From Pedobacter deserti (GTDB taxonomy: Bacteria; Bacteroidota; Bacteroidia; Sphingobacteriales; Sphingobacteriaceae), in contig NZ_JAFMZQ010000001.1 in the NCBI RefSeq assembly GCF_024436415.1, forward strand, positions 2,542,001-2,606,000: DNA of 64,000 nt. The letters run 5' to 3'. A program made the translations under genes and the position numbers. This document shows positions 37,710 through 47,134 of this stretch, one piece after another (position 1 is the stretch's first letter; every line of letters starts with the position of its first letter). The notes below the pieces were generated by a model. That model was not told where the DNA came from and did no database searches. It saw only the letters and a list, made by a program, of their open reading frames with translations.

Positions 37710-38108
37710 CATTTTATCCTCACCGTAGCGAGACATAAAATATCAATTGCCTATTTTTCCTTTAACCTATCTCGTCACAGCTTAGTTCCTGAGAACTTCA
37801 CCTTCCGATCAAATTATCCTTATCGTGATTCATTCCTTAAAATTCCTCACCAGGTATAACGCCCTTCGTTGAACATCTACGATTAATATTACGTTTTTTC
37901 AACTTCATTTAATCCTCCCGGTTCATGTTTCCAATAATTCGGAATCTGTAGTTTCTATTTGAAATGACCAGAAACTTTCTGTCCGTAGACCAAGTATTCT
38001 TTTTGGCATTTCCGAGGGCTGTCAAAGTACGTGCTAATTGATAGATCTAATTTACGGATATAATATCCGGGTTGTCAAGTAATATTTCGATTAGTTACAA
38101 ACATCTTA

Positions 38109-38124
38109 TTAACAGGTTGTTAAC
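38109..38124 (+). promoter_or_regulatory. Two TTAAC repeats at 11-bp spacing
   Basis: TTAAC at 38109 and 38120 repeat the pattern found upstream of the PhoB-type regulator. They are 88 bp upstream of the 27-residue ORF at 38212. Only two clean repeats are present, so this is a weaker site. Confidence 0.3.
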
Positions 38125-38211
38125 ACTTTTATAAACAATTTTACTCTGGTAAGGCCTACGCCTGTAGCGAAATGCGGTTTCCTATCGTCTAAGCAGGAAA
38201 TACAAACGATC

Positions 38212-38295
38212 ATGACCAACAGACTATCGATAAACCAGCTCATCGTATGCGTAATTGCGCTCCTCATTCTCATGGCCATTCAGCTCATGAATTAA
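38212..38295 (+). CDS. Putative 27-residue single-pass membrane peptide
   Basis: A short frame with ATG start and TAA stop encodes a peptide with a hydrophobic core of about 15 residues (LIVCVIALLILMAI) flanked by a polar N-terminus with Arg/Asn and a short tail. A GGAAA purine stretch lies about 14 nt upstream. Small membrane proteins look like this, but an open frame this short is expected by chance, so the call is tentative. Confidence 0.3.
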   Translation: MTNRLSINQLIVCVIALLILMAIQLMN

Positions 38296-38569
38296 AAGTC
38301 GCCCATAATTACCCTGAAAGATTCACAAAAATTGCCTCCGCATTCCGGATCATAGCCCCATCCATGCCGGCTTCCCTCCGTCTTTCGACAAGCAGATGCC
38401 GGCGAGAATGCGTTGAAAAGACGAAGGAAAGGCGAAGGGATAATATAAATTCTACGCTTGTACAGCCGCTTTGAAAGCTGATTCTGGTAAAAATGCCATT
38501 ATTTTGAGGCGTTTATCCAATGGTAAGCCGGCCTTTGCCTCTTAGATTTGCCTGTCTAACCAAAACAAT

Positions 38570-39211
38570 ATGGGCATTTTACATTCAGGGCCGTTTGGCG
38601 GTATATCGGGAAAAACCGGTCCGCTTGTTGGACGCAGGCAAAAGCACAAAAACGTTATTACAGGGCTGCATCATTGGGTCAACCGCAACGCTACGGCCGA
38701 ACAAATGGTTTATCAGGCAAAACTCCGGCTGCTGATGTCTTTCCTGACGCCGATCACTCCGCTAATCAATATAGGATTTCGTGGGTTCAGGAAAGGAAAC
38801 ACTGCCATTAACGCGGCTTTCCGTTTTAACTTCGACAGGGTCTTTTCCGACCAGGGCAGCCAGCCGCATCTGAAATACGAAGCATTGGTATACAGCCGCG
38901 GTAACATCTATGGTCCGCTGCTGCCCAGCGTTGAACCGGCGTCGGGAGGATTGCTGTTCAGTTGGAAAGATGAGCCCTCGAACCCTTACTGTTACCGGGA
39001 GGACAGCGGCACTTTTGTCGTTTATAATGCAAAGAGGAACGTTTTCGAAACCCGTGTTTCGGCAGCGAGGAGGGGCGACCTGAGTTATCTTTTTGAAATA
39101 CCTGCCAGCTTTAGCGGAGAGGACCTGCATTGCTATATGAATTTTAACGACCTGTTTAACAACATTACCGGTACCAGCTTTTATGTTGGCAGCATCACTG
39201 AAAATGTCTGA
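38570..39211 (+). CDS. DUF6266-family protein
   Basis: A 213-residue protein with the DUF6266 start pattern (MGILHSGPFGGISGKTGPLVG) and the 'LLMSFLTPITPLINIGF' segment. The family is expanded in Sphingobacteria and of unknown function; no signal peptide or membrane segment is seen. It stands alone between the gene-poor region and the thioredoxin gene at 39265. Confidence 0.8.
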   Translation: MGILHSGPFGGISGKTGPLVGRRQKHKNVITGLHHWVNRNATAEQMVYQAKLRLLMSFLTPITPLINIGFRGFRKGNTAINAAFRFNFDRVFSDQGSQPHLKYEALVYSRGNIYGPLLPSVEPASGGLLFSWKDEPSNPYCYREDSGTFVVYNAKRNVFETRVSAARRGDLSYLFEIPASFSGEDLHCYMNFNDLFNNITGTSFYVGSITENV

Positions 39212-39264
39212 AAATTCCATTAGATTAGCCGCGCTTATCCGACATAAAAATTTAGAGACAATCT

Positions 39265-39837
39265 ATGACTTTCCAACAGTACCTGGAATATTTTCAGGGT
39301 ATCCTGAATGATCCGAACGCACCTGCACCATACAACAATATTGACTATCTGGACTATACCAAAATGAACTGGGCACGGCAAAACCGATGGCTTAAAACCG
39401 GGGTACTGAGTTTACCTTTGGCCGATAAAGTTGCGGCTATTGACAAACCTCAAAACTGGATCGTCATCACAGAACCCTGGTGTGGTGATGCCTCGCACCT
39501 CGTTCCTTTTATTCATAAACTCAGTGAATTGAATCCCTTGATCAGCATCGATTATCAGCTGAGGGATTCGGAGCCCTTTCTGATAGAGCAGTATCTGACA
39601 AACGGAGGCAAGGCGATCCCGAAGTTTATCATTCGCGACGAAAACGGTACGGATTTGATGAACTGGGGACCAAGGCCCGCGCCATGTCAGCAACTGTACC
39701 TGCGGCTTAAGGAAGAAAACGTGGATTTTAACACGATGAAGATTGAACTGCAGAAGTGGTACAATGAAGACAAAGGGCAGACCTTTCAGTCGGAATTGCT
39801 GGAATCCCTTACCAGTTTTGCCGAAGTATCAGGTTAG
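39265..39837 (+). CDS. Thioredoxin-family protein (cytoplasmic)
   Basis: A 190-residue protein with a Thioredoxin_9-like core: WIVITEPWCGDASHLVPF holds a single Cys in a WCGD motif (not CxxC), then the 'IDYQLRD' strand and 'AIPKFIIRDENG' (cis-Pro). It lacks a signal peptide, so it is probably cytoplasmic. The one-cysteine motif is common to this subfamily and implies either a monothiol mechanism or a redox-inactive fold. It overlaps the next gene by 4 nt at the stops. Confidence 0.83.
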   Translation: MTFQQYLEYFQGILNDPNAPAPYNNIDYLDYTKMNWARQNRWLKTGVLSLPLADKVAAIDKPQNWIVITEPWCGDASHLVPFIHKLSELNPLISIDYQLRDSEPFLIEQYLTNGGKAIPKFIIRDENGTDLMNWGPRPAPCQQLYLRLKEENVDFNTMKIELQKWYNEDKGQTFQSELLESLTSFAEVSG

Positions 39838-40415
39838 CTCACCCAATTGGCTAAGTTTATGTAGGGCTTCCATAGGCCATTTTCTTTCCTGTATATCATT
39901 ATGGTGCCATCTCCACAAAGACTGCCACAACTGAAATCATACTGAAAAATGCAAAGTGTTTCATTACGTAAGAATATTGGATTGCTAAAGGTATAGAAAC
40001 CAGAAATTCCTCGATCATACATCCTTTGCCATCCAAGAGCTCTATCTTTTAGGTAATATTGGACTGTATCTGTATGTAGCAACCTGGCACCCGGCAGTAA
40101 ACGATCTTTCCACTTTAGTTCCCTAAGTTGACGGAGTTTAGTGCTAATATGTTTTCTTTCTTTCTGGGTAAGAATGAGTTTGTTTTGTGGCTTATTTCTG
40201 CCAGCCAACGCCCACATATCAACCAATGTATCAGGTTTAAGCGCCTCAAGTAATGCACGATCGTTATGATTTGATAAGTAAAATACAGGCTTTTTAGGCT
40301 CCCTTTCGTTCAAAAATGACGTAATAAATGCTTTCTGGCGTTTATTCAGCTGACCATTAGCAATACCATTAAAGGTTAAGAAAATAATAGTTAATACGAT
40401 ATAAGTCTTTCTCAT
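39834..40415 (-). CDS. Exported hypothetical protein with CGSLCG motif
   Basis: A 193-residue exported protein (signal peptide residues 1-21, ending ANGQ). It has a helical basic middle part and a C-terminal strand set with 'SNPIFLRNETLCIFQYDFSCGSLCGDGTIMIYRKENGLWK', a pattern shared by many Bacteroidota hypothetical proteins. The two Cys in CGSLCG may form a disulfide. Function unknown. It converges with the thioredoxin-family gene. Confidence 0.65.
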   Translation of the reverse strand: MRKTYIVLTIIFLTFNGIANGQLNKRQKAFITSFLNEREPKKPVFYLSNHNDRALLEALKPDTLVDMWALAGRNKPQNKLILTQKERKHISTKLRQLRELKWKDRLLPGARLLHTDTVQYYLKDRALGWQRMYDRGISGFYTFSNPIFLRNETLCIFQYDFSCGSLCGDGTIMIYRKENGLWKPYINLANWVS

Positions 40416-40520
40416 GATTGAATTATGGATGTTAATTTAGCATGAATTCCATACGTTTCAGGTACTAATCTTACTACAGTGTTTAAAAAATGATGATATT
40501 GCCAGCAGAATCTGCACAGG

Positions 40521-41123
40521 ATGATAACGACAAAAACCGGCCCGGGGGACTATTGGATTGAGCGCCTGAAGGATGGCGACAATGCCGCACTTGCGCACTT
40601 TTTTGAACTGCATAGTCGGCCGCTGACCTATTTTGCCGGCCGCTTGCTGGGCGATGGTGCAGAGGCGGAAGATGTGGTATCAAAGTGTTTCCTTAAAGTA
40701 TGGGAAAAAAGAGGGTCTTTTAAAACGCCACAAAACATCAAAGCGTTCTTGTACATCAGCTGCCGGAACGCCTGCCTGGACTACCTGGACAGTCTGAAAG
40801 TGAGAACCCAAGCCCAGGAAAGATACCGTACGCACCTGGAGTCGGCCGGCGATACCGCATTGTACGATGTTATCCAGTCGGAGGTACTCGACCTGGTAAA
40901 CCAGGAAATTGAAGAGCTGCCCGAAAAAATGCGGATCATTTTTAAAATGCTGTATGTTGACGACAAGTCTACCGCCGAAATTGCAGAAGAACTCGGCTTA
41001 TCGGTGCAGACGGTACGCAATCAGAAAACCAAAGCAATCGAACTGATCAGAAATGCCTTAGTCAGGAAGGGCGTTTCCAGTGCGCTGCAGCTTGCGTTTT
41101 TACTTTTTGTAGATGGGAAGTGA
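40521..41123 (+). CDS. ECF-type RNA polymerase sigma factor
   Basis: A 200-residue sigma-70 family ECF factor with region 2 (about residues 20-90, including EAEDVVSKCFLKVWEKR) and region 4 helix-turn-helix (about 135-190, 'STAEIAEELGLSVQTVRNQKTKAIELIR'). It most resembles Bacteroidota sigma factors that work with FecR anti-sigma proteins, but no fecR follows; the next gene is the kdp regulator. The nearest FecR is 16 kb downstream without its own sigma factor. Confidence 0.9.
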   Translation: MITTKTGPGDYWIERLKDGDNAALAHFFELHSRPLTYFAGRLLGDGAEAEDVVSKCFLKVWEKRGSFKTPQNIKAFLYISCRNACLDYLDSLKVRTQAQERYRTHLESAGDTALYDVIQSEVLDLVNQEIEELPEKMRIIFKMLYVDDKSTAEIAEELGLSVQTVRNQKTKAIELIRNALVRKGVSSALQLAFLLFVDGK

Positions 41124-41160
41124 TATCAGAAAAGAATTTAAATCAGAATAAGAGAGGGTC

Positions 41161-42495
41161 ATGCAAGACAACGTATTGATCATTGATGATGAAAAAAAAT
41201 TGTGCGGCTTGCTGGCGCGGATCATCGAACTTGAGGGTTTTAAAGTTTTCCAGGCCTATACCGCTAAGGATGGATTAAAAATCCTGAAGTCGGAGGATAT
41301 CCGGGTGGTGGTTAGTGATGTGAAGCTGCCCGACTACAACGGCGTGGAACTCGTGAAGGAGATTAAAAACGTAAGACCTAACGCCGAGGTAATCAGTCTG
41401 ACAGCATTTGGAACGATCCCGGATGGGGTGATGGCGATGCGCAACGGGGCTTTCGATTATATTACGAAAGGCGACGATAACGATAAAATTATTCCGCTCG
41501 TTTATAAGGCTGCAGAGAAAGCAAAACTCAACGCAAAACCTGAAGCGCCAAAAGAGCTTGCAGATCATAAATATGGCTTCGATGCTATTTTAGGAAAGTC
41601 GGAAGCCATCAAAGAGGCGGTAAAGCTTGCCCAAAAGGTAGCTGGCACCGACACCACCGTGTTGCTTCTGGGGCAAACCGGTACCGGCAAGGAGGTTTTT
41701 GCGCAGGCTATCCATAATGAAAGCCCGCGAAAAGCAAAACCCTTTTTGGCCGTCAACTGCAGCGGCTTTACGCCAGAGCTTCTTGAAACAGAACTGTTTG
41801 GCTACAAGGCTGGCGCATTTACAGGTGCCTTGAAAGATAAACGCGGTTTATTGGAGGAGGCGAATGAAGGAACGGTCTTTCTGGATGAAATTGGGGAAAT
41901 GAACCTGGACTTGCAAGCCAAACTGCTTCGCGTACTGGAAAGCCGCAGCTATATTAAAGTAGGAGATACCCGGACTAGTCAGTTGAATATCAGGATCATT
42001 GCCGCCACCAACCGCGACCTTAAGACAGAGGCAGAGGCAGGAAGTTTCCGGCTGGACCTCTATTATCGCCTTTCTGTATTTACGATTGAACTGCCGCCGC
42101 TGTCGCAACGCCGGGAAGACATTCCAGCGCTGGCAATGCATTATCTTTCCGTATTTACCGCGAAAGCCAATAAGCCCAAATTTACGGTAGAAAGGGAATT
42201 TGAAAGGCTTCTGACCGCCCACACCTGGAAAGGCAACGTCAGGGAGCTGAAGAATGTGATGGAACGGGTGGTGATACTGGCCGACGGGGATACGCTTGGC
42301 CCTGATCTGCTGCCTGCTGAGTTCCATAGCCCAAGAGGGGCCGTAGACTCGATGAATATGCAGGAGGTAGAAAAACAACACATCATCAAGGTGCTGAAAT
42401 ATACCCGTGGAAATAAAACGGAGTCATCGAGGCTGCTAGGCATAGGCCTAACGACCTTGTACCGCAAAATTGAAGAGTATCATATTGATATTTAA
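41161..42495 (+). CDS. NtrC-family sigma-54-dependent response regulator (kdp locus)
   Basis: A 444-residue regulator: receiver (residues 1-120, Asp53 in VVVSDVKLP), AAA+ domain (about 140-375, Walker A GQTGTGKE, intact GAFTGA loop, Walker [12 protein letters not shown]) and a Fis-type HTH (about 405-443). It lies 38 bp after the sigma factor and 188 bp before kdpF, where a sigma-54-like promoter is found (42644-42660). It probably replaces KdpE as activator of the potassium pump operon, with the split KdpD-like and HAMP kinase genes downstream as sensor. Confidence 0.93.
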   Translation: MQDNVLIIDDEKKLCGLLARIIELEGFKVFQAYTAKDGLKILKSEDIRVVVSDVKLPDYNGVELVKEIKNVRPNAEVISLTAFGTIPDGVMAMRNGAFDYITKGDDNDKIIPLVYKAAEKAKLNAKPEAPKELADHKYGFDAILGKSEAIKEAVKLAQKVAGTDTTVLLLGQTGTGKEVFAQAIHNESPRKAKPFLAVNCSGFTPELLETELFGYKAGAFTGALKDKRGLLEEANEGTVFLDEIGEMNLDLQAKLLRVLESRSYIKVGDTRTSQLNIRIIAATNRDLKTEAEAGSFRLDLYYRLSVFTIELPPLSQRREDIPALAMHYLSVFTAKANKPKFTVEREFERLLTAHTWKGNVRELKNVMERVVILADGDTLGPDLLPAEFHSPRGAVDSMNMQEVEKQHIIKVLKYTRGNKTESSRLLGIGLTTLYRKIEEYHIDI

Positions 42496-42531
42496 AAGCA
42501 ACAGACTCTTGATACCAGCCATACCAGTATG

Positions 42532-42564
42532 ATAAACACCCTTCCAAAATGGAGGGGTGTTTAT
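42532..42564 (+). repeat. Long hairpin between the regulator and kdpF
   Basis: Two 14-nt arms (ATAAACACCC-type outer arm; one U-G wobble) enclose an AAAAT loop. The 3' arm ends in a T-rich GTTTAT, so it may act as a weak terminator after the regulator gene. Confidence 0.55.
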
Positions 42565-42643
42565 GTTTCAAACAAGCTTCAGGATTTATGCTTTCGTTCA
42601 TAACCAGTTTATGATGAGCCTATTATAAAAGTTGCCAGTTTAA

Positions 42644-42660
42644 TGGCACCCGGATTGGCA
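42644..42660 (+). promoter_or_regulatory. Candidate sigma-54 promoter of kdpFABC
   Basis: TGGCAC followed after 5 nt by TTGGCA aligns with the -24/-12 consensus TGGCAC-N5-TTGCA; the -24 half is perfect and the -12 half has one extra G. It sits 24 bp upstream of kdpF, and an intact sigma-54 activator precedes it. Confidence 0.5.
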
Positions 42661-42683
42661 TGGGCAGATCAAAACAACATATT

Positions 42684-42761
42684 ATGACTGCACTATTCAT
42701 TATTGCCATCGCCGTCTTCATTTACATGATCTACGTGCTGATTAAACCCGAAAAATTTTAA
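42684..42761 (+). CDS. kdpF: KdpF-like small membrane subunit
   Basis: A 25-residue peptide with one hydrophobic segment (LFIIAIAVFIYMIYVLI) and a KPEKF tail, lying 9 bp before kdpA. In E. coli, KdpF is a ~29-residue membrane peptide that stabilises the KdpABC complex. Length, hydrophobicity and position all fit. The gene is too short for normal ORF calling. Confidence 0.85.
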   Translation: MTALFIIAIAVFIYMIYVLIKPEKF

Positions 42762-42770
42762 CTGAACATC

Positions 42771-44489
42771 ATGAACACTGAATTAATTGGAGTCATAGCC
42801 ACCTATGCACTCAGTTTGCTGATCGCTATTCCGCTGGGCGGGTACCTCGCCAAAGTATTTGCGGGAGAGAAGGTCTGGACCGACTTTTTAAAACCACTGG
42901 AAGCCGGCATTTATAAGCTCTCAGGAATTAACCCGAAAGAAGAGATGAACTGGAAGCAGCACATGAAAGCGCTGCTAACGATCAACCTGATCTGGTTGCT
43001 CTACGGATTTTTCTTATTGATGTACCAGGATAAACTTCCGCTGAACCCAGACGGAAATCCAGGCATGTCGGCCGATTTATCATTTAACACCGTCATCAGT
43101 TTTGTGTCGAACTGCGACCTGCAGCATTATTCGGGCGAAAGCGGCGCAACTTACCTGACGCAGCACTTTGTAATGATGTTTCTGATGTTTGTGAGTTGCG
43201 CCACCGGACTGGCTGCCGCGGTTGCGTTCTTTAAAGCATTCCGCGATAAGACCACCGAGCAGCTGGGAAATTTCTGGGAATTCTTTGTCAAGTCGATCAC
43301 ACGGCTGCTGCTGCCTTTGTCGCTACTTATAGCCCTGGTGCTGGCCTTCAATGGAACGCCGACCAGTTATGCGGCGAAGGATCAGTTCATTTCCCTTGAG
43401 GGCGATACAGTGAATGTGTCGAGAGGCCCTGCTGCAGGCATGATCGCTATTAAGCATCTGGGTACCAATGGGGGAGGCTGGTTTGGTGTCAATTCGGCCC
43501 ATCCGCTGGAAAACCCGAACTATATCACCAATTCGGTCGAGCTGATTGCCCAGGTGATCATTCCGATCGCTATGGTGATCGCCTTTGGCATCTTTATCAG
43601 AAAGAGGAAGTTGAGCTGGGTTATTTTTGGTGTAATGACGATCGGTATGCTGCTGCTGCTCATTCCGACCATCAGCTCGGAACTGGGCGGCAATCCGGCC
43701 CTGGCAAAACTTGGCATTAGTCAGCCAACCGGTGCGATGGAAGGCAAGGAGATGCGCTTTGGTCCGGCTATATCTGCGTACTGGAGTACGGTGACAACGA
43801 TTATTTCCACAGGGTCGGTAAACAGTATGCACGACTCGACCATGCCGCTTACTGGTGCCTGGCAGATGCTGGGTATGATGATCAATGCGTTTTACGGGGG
43901 TTGCGGCGTGGGCTTGCTGAACTACTTTGTTTACCTGATCATCGCCGTATTTATTTCAGGACTGATGGTGGGCAGAACACCGGAGTTTATGGGACATAAG
44001 GTGGAGGCCAGGGAGGTTAAGATTGCCGCGATGGTGACCTTGTTAAGTCCCTTTCTTATCCTCGCGGGAACAGCTGTGGCAAGCTATGTATTTACCAATC
44101 ACGGTGGTGCCGACTGGGCAGTCCAGCCGAAAAATTGGTTAAACAACCCTGGCTTTCATGGATTTTCCGAGATGCTGTATGAGGTAACATCGGCCAATGC
44201 CAATAACGGTTCCGGCTTTGAAGGTTTGGGCGACAATAATGTGCTGTGGAATGTGCTGACGGGTCTGGTGATTTTGCTGGGACGCTTTCTGCCCATCATC
44301 GGTCCGGTTGCCATTGCCGGCATGCTTGCATCTAAAAAATATGTGCCTGAGTCGGCCGGCACGCTGAAAACCGATACGCTGACCTTCGGCCTGATGACCT
44401 TTGCGGTGATCATTGTGCTGAACGCGCTCTCATACTTCCCGGCACTGGCCCTTGGTCCGCTGGCAGAACACTTTACCATGCTTAAATAG
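42771..44489 (+). CDS. kdpA: Potassium-transporting ATPase subunit A
   Basis: A 572-residue K+-channel-like subunit of the KdpFABC pump with four repeated membrane-pore-membrane units. Selectivity-loop segments such as 'VSNCDLQHYSGESG', 'GTNGGGWFGVNSAHPLENP', and 'GGCGVGLLNYF' are visible. KdpA selects and holds K+ for high-affinity uptake. kdpB starts 3 nt after its stop. Confidence 0.97.
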   Translation: MNTELIGVIATYALSLLIAIPLGGYLAKVFAGEKVWTDFLKPLEAGIYKLSGINPKEEMNWKQHMKALLTINLIWLLYGFFLLMYQDKLPLNPDGNPGMSADLSFNTVISFVSNCDLQHYSGESGATYLTQHFVMMFLMFVSCATGLAAAVAFFKAFRDKTTEQLGNFWEFFVKSITRLLLPLSLLIALVLAFNGTPTSYAAKDQFISLEGDTVNVSRGPAAGMIAIKHLGTNGGGWFGVNSAHPLENPNYITNSVELIAQVIIPIAMVIAFGIFIRKRKLSWVIFGVMTIGMLLLLIPTISSELGGNPALAKLGISQPTGAMEGKEMRFGPAISAYWSTVTTIISTGSVNSMHDSTMPLTGAWQMLGMMINAFYGGCGVGLLNYFVYLIIAVFISGLMVGRTPEFMGHKVEAREVKIAAMVTLLSPFLILAGTAVASYVFTNHGGADWAVQPKNWLNNPGFHGFSEMLYEVTSANANNGSGFEGLGDNNVLWNVLTGLVILLGRFLPIIGPVAIAGMLASKKYVPESAGTLKTDTLTFGLMTFAVIIVLNALSYFPALALGPLAEHFTMLK

Positions 44490-44492
44490 ACT

Positions 44493-46523
44493 ATGAAAAC
44501 TTCATCCAATACATTATTTGAACCGGCGCTGGTACAAACAGCGCTGAAACAATCCTTCATTAAACTTGACCCCAGGCTGATGATCAAAAACCCGGTGATG
44601 TTTACGGTGGAGATCGGAACGCTCGTTATGGCTTATGTTACGATTTACTCTATCGGCCACAGCGGGCAGGGCCCAGCTGCGTATAACTTTTTGATCTTTC
44701 TTATCCTTCTGCTGACGGTGCTATTTGCCAATTTCGCGGAAGCCATTGCAGAAGCGAGGGGCAAAGCGCAGGCAGATTCTTTGCGGAAAACACGCGAGGA
44801 GACGCCGGCCAGGGTGGTGCTGGCTGATGGAAAAACGGAGGTCCGCTCATCGTCTTTGTTGCAGAAAGGTGATGTATTTATATGCGAGGCCGGTGATGTG
44901 ATTCCCACCGATGGGGAGATCATTGAAGGGATCGCTACCATAGACGAGTCGGCCATTACCGGGGAATCTGCACCTGTGATCCGGGAGTCGGGCGGCGACA
45001 GATCTTCTGTGACGGGCGGTACTAAGGTGCTGTCGGACGAGATTAAGGTGCGGGTAAACACCCAGCCGGGCGAGAGCTTTCTGGACAAAATGATTGCCTT
45101 GGTTGAAGGTGCTTCGCGCCAGAAAACACCCAATGAGATTGCGCTGACGATTTTGCTGGCCAGTTTTACCCTGGTTTTTATTATCGTATGCGTAACGCTG
45201 AAGCCCTTTGCTGATTATGCGAATACACCAATTACCATCGCTGCACTGATCTCCTTGTTTGTGTGCCTGATCCCTACAACGATCGGGGGCCTGCTGTCGG
45301 CCATCGGTATTGCGGGTATGGACAGGGCTTTGCGGGCCAATGTGATCACCAAGTCGGGCAAGGCCGTGGAGAACGCCGGGGATATAGATGTACTGCTGCT
45401 GGATAAGACCGGTACGATCACCATCGGTAACCGAAAAGCAACTGCGTTTTATCCAGCGCCGGGCGTGGAGATGAATGCGTTTATGGAAGCGTGTTTGATG
45501 AGTTCCCTTGCCGATGAAACGCCAGAGGGTAAATCGATCCTTGAACTCGCTGCCGGACAGGGGCATCGCATACAAGCCGCTCCTGAAGGATCCAGATTTA
45601 TTAAGTTTACCGCCGAAACACGTTCTAGCGGACTGGATACGGCCGATGGCAGGCGTACGCGTAAGGGTGCGTTTGACTCGATCCGCAATATGGTGCTTAT
45701 GGCCGGCCATCCCTTTCCCTGGGAGATAGAAGACCGGGTTAAAGTTATTTCCGGCAATGGTGGAACGCCGCTTGTTGTTGCGGTCGACGAGCAAGCGATG
45801 GGTGTGGTCGAGCTTCAGGATATTATCAAGCCCGGTATCAGCGAGCGCTTTGAGCGCTTGCGGAAAATGGGCGTGAAGACGGTGATGGTAACGGGAGATA
45901 ATCCCTTGACCGCTAAGTTTATTGCCCAAAAAGCTGGGGTAGACGATTTCATTGCCGAGGCGAAGCCTGAGGATAAGATGAACTATATTAAGGAGGAGCA
46001 GGCACAGGGTAAGCTGGTTGCCATGATGGGCGACGGCACGAATGATGCGCCCGCCCTGGCCCAGGCGGATGTTGGCGTGGCAATGAACAGCGGCACTCAG
46101 GCCGCAAAAGAGGCTGGTAATATGGTGGACCTGGACAATGACCCGACGAAGCTGATCGAGATTGTGGAGATCGGCAAGCAGTTGCTGATAACCCGGGGGA
46201 CACTGACGACCTTTTCTATTGCGAACGACGTGGCCAAGTACTTTGCCATTGTGCCTGCCTTGTTTATTGCCTCCATCCCTGCGCTGCAGCATCTGAATAT
46301 TATGGACTTACATAGCCCCGAAAGTGCCATCCTGTCGGCCGTGATCTTTAATGCCATCATCATCCCTGTGCTGATCCCGCTGGCCCTGAAGGGCGTGGCC
46401 TACAAACCGATCGGGGCGAGCGCGCTGCTGCGCAGAAACCTGCTGATTTATGGCCTTGGCGGGGTAATCGTGCCGTTCATTGGAATTAAGCTCATCGACT
46501 TGCTGGTCGCCCTCTTCGTATAA
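44493..46523 (+). CDS. kdpB: Potassium-transporting ATPase subunit B (P-type ATPase)
   Basis: A 676-residue P-type ATPase that drives K+ uptake. The phosphorylation motif DKTGT (Asp304), the actuator motif TGES, and the hinge motif [14 protein letters not shown] are intact. Seven membrane helices fit the family. It lies 3 nt after kdpA and 18 nt before kdpC. A long minus-strand frame (481 residues) over this gene is a shadow. Confidence 0.97.
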   Translation: MKTSSNTLFEPALVQTALKQSFIKLDPRLMIKNPVMFTVEIGTLVMAYVTIYSIGHSGQGPAAYNFLIFLILLLTVLFANFAEAIAEARGKAQADSLRKTREETPARVVLADGKTEVRSSSLLQKGDVFICEAGDVIPTDGEIIEGIATIDESAITGESAPVIRESGGDRSSVTGGTKVLSDEIKVRVNTQPGESFLDKMIALVEGASRQKTPNEIALTILLASFTLVFIIVCVTLKPFADYANTPITIAALISLFVCLIPTTIGGLLSAIGIAGMDRALRANVITKSGKAVENAGDIDVLLLDKTGTITIGNRKATAFYPAPGVEMNAFMEACLMSSLADETPEGKSILELAAGQGHRIQAAPEGSRFIKFTAETRSSGLDTADGRRTRKGAFDSIRNMVLMAGHPFPWEIEDRVKVISGNGGTPLVVAVDEQAMGVVELQDIIKPGISERFERLRKMGVKTVMVTGDNPLTAKFIAQKAGVDDFIAEAKPEDKMNYIKEEQAQGKLVAMMGDGTNDAPALAQADVGVAMNSGTQAAKEAGNMVDLDNDPTKLIEIVEIGKQLLITRGTLTTFSIANDVAKYFAIVPALFIASIPALQHLNIMDLHSPESAILSAVIFNAIIIPVLIPLALKGVAYKPIGASALLRRNLLIYGLGGVIVPFIGIKLIDLLVALFV

Positions 46524-46541
46524 ACATTAATAATTAAAATC

Positions 46542-47117
46542 ATGAGAAAATATATTTTGCCTTCGTTGCGCTTAACGGCAGTCCTGATGGTGCTGCTGTG
46601 CGTTATCTATCCTTTGATCGTTGCATTTGCCGGAAGTTTTTCAGCCGGAAATGGTGGTGGGGAGAAAATCAGCAGAAATGGAAAGGTTGTCGGTTATGCC
46701 TTGCTGGGCCAATCTTTTAGTCGCCCCGAATACTTCTGGGGCAGACCCTCGGCAGTGGATTATAATGCTGCTGGATCTGGAGGATCGAACAAGGGACCCT
46801 CTAATGCGGACTATCTGAAACAGGTGTCGGACCGCGTGGATACGCTGCTGAAATACCATCCCGGCATCCAAAAGGCCGATATACCGGCAGAGATGGTCAC
46901 CGCCTCGGGCAGTGGCCTGGATCCGGATATATCCCTGCAGGGGGCTAATATTCAGATCAAAAGGATCGCAGCAGCAAGGAATGTGGATGAGCGGGTGATC
47001 GCGCAATTGGTGGTGGCCCATACAGAAAAACCGGTGTTGGGTTTATTTGGCCCCACCTCTGTCAACGTGCTGAAGCTTAACCTTGCTTTGGACGATCTGA
47101 GTGATAAAACAAACTGA
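46542..47117 (+). CDS. kdpC: Potassium-transporting ATPase subunit C
   Basis: A 191-residue KdpC: one N-terminal membrane segment followed by a periplasmic domain with 'GQSFSRPEYFWGRPSAVDYNA', 'SGSGLDPDISLQGANIQIKRIA' and 'LGLFGPTSVNVLKLNL' motifs. It stabilises ATP binding by KdpB. Follows kdpB by 18 nt. Confidence 0.96.
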   Translation: MRKYILPSLRLTAVLMVLLCVIYPLIVAFAGSFSAGNGGGEKISRNGKVVGYALLGQSFSRPEYFWGRPSAVDYNAAGSGGSNKGPSNADYLKQVSDRVDTLLKYHPGIQKADIPAEMVTASGSGLDPDISLQGANIQIKRIAAARNVDERVIAQLVVAHTEKPVLGLFGPTSVNVLKLNLALDDLSDKTN

Positions 47118-47134
47118 TCTGCTATTCGGAACAC

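Larger units (their letters stand above)
37588..38569. other. Gene-poor 1-kb intergenic region
   Basis: AT-rich stretch without a convincing large gene. It holds a terminator-like hairpin (37668-37709), a 7-bp palindrome with a one-nucleotide centre (38055-38069), paired TTAAC repeats at 38109 and 38120 (11 bp apart), a 27-residue putative membrane ORF (38212-38295) and an imperfect long inverted repeat (38370-38440). The 76-residue plus-strand frame at 37629-37859 has no family-like features. Confidence 0.55.

Noticed and set aside
37629..37859. 76-residue plus-strand ORF
   Set aside because: No signal, no family pattern, and it crosses a terminator-like hairpin.
44847..46292. 481-residue minus-strand ORF
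   Set aside because: Lies entirely antisense to the intact kdpB gene, has low-complexity composition and no family-like motif, and is explained by codon bias of kdpB.
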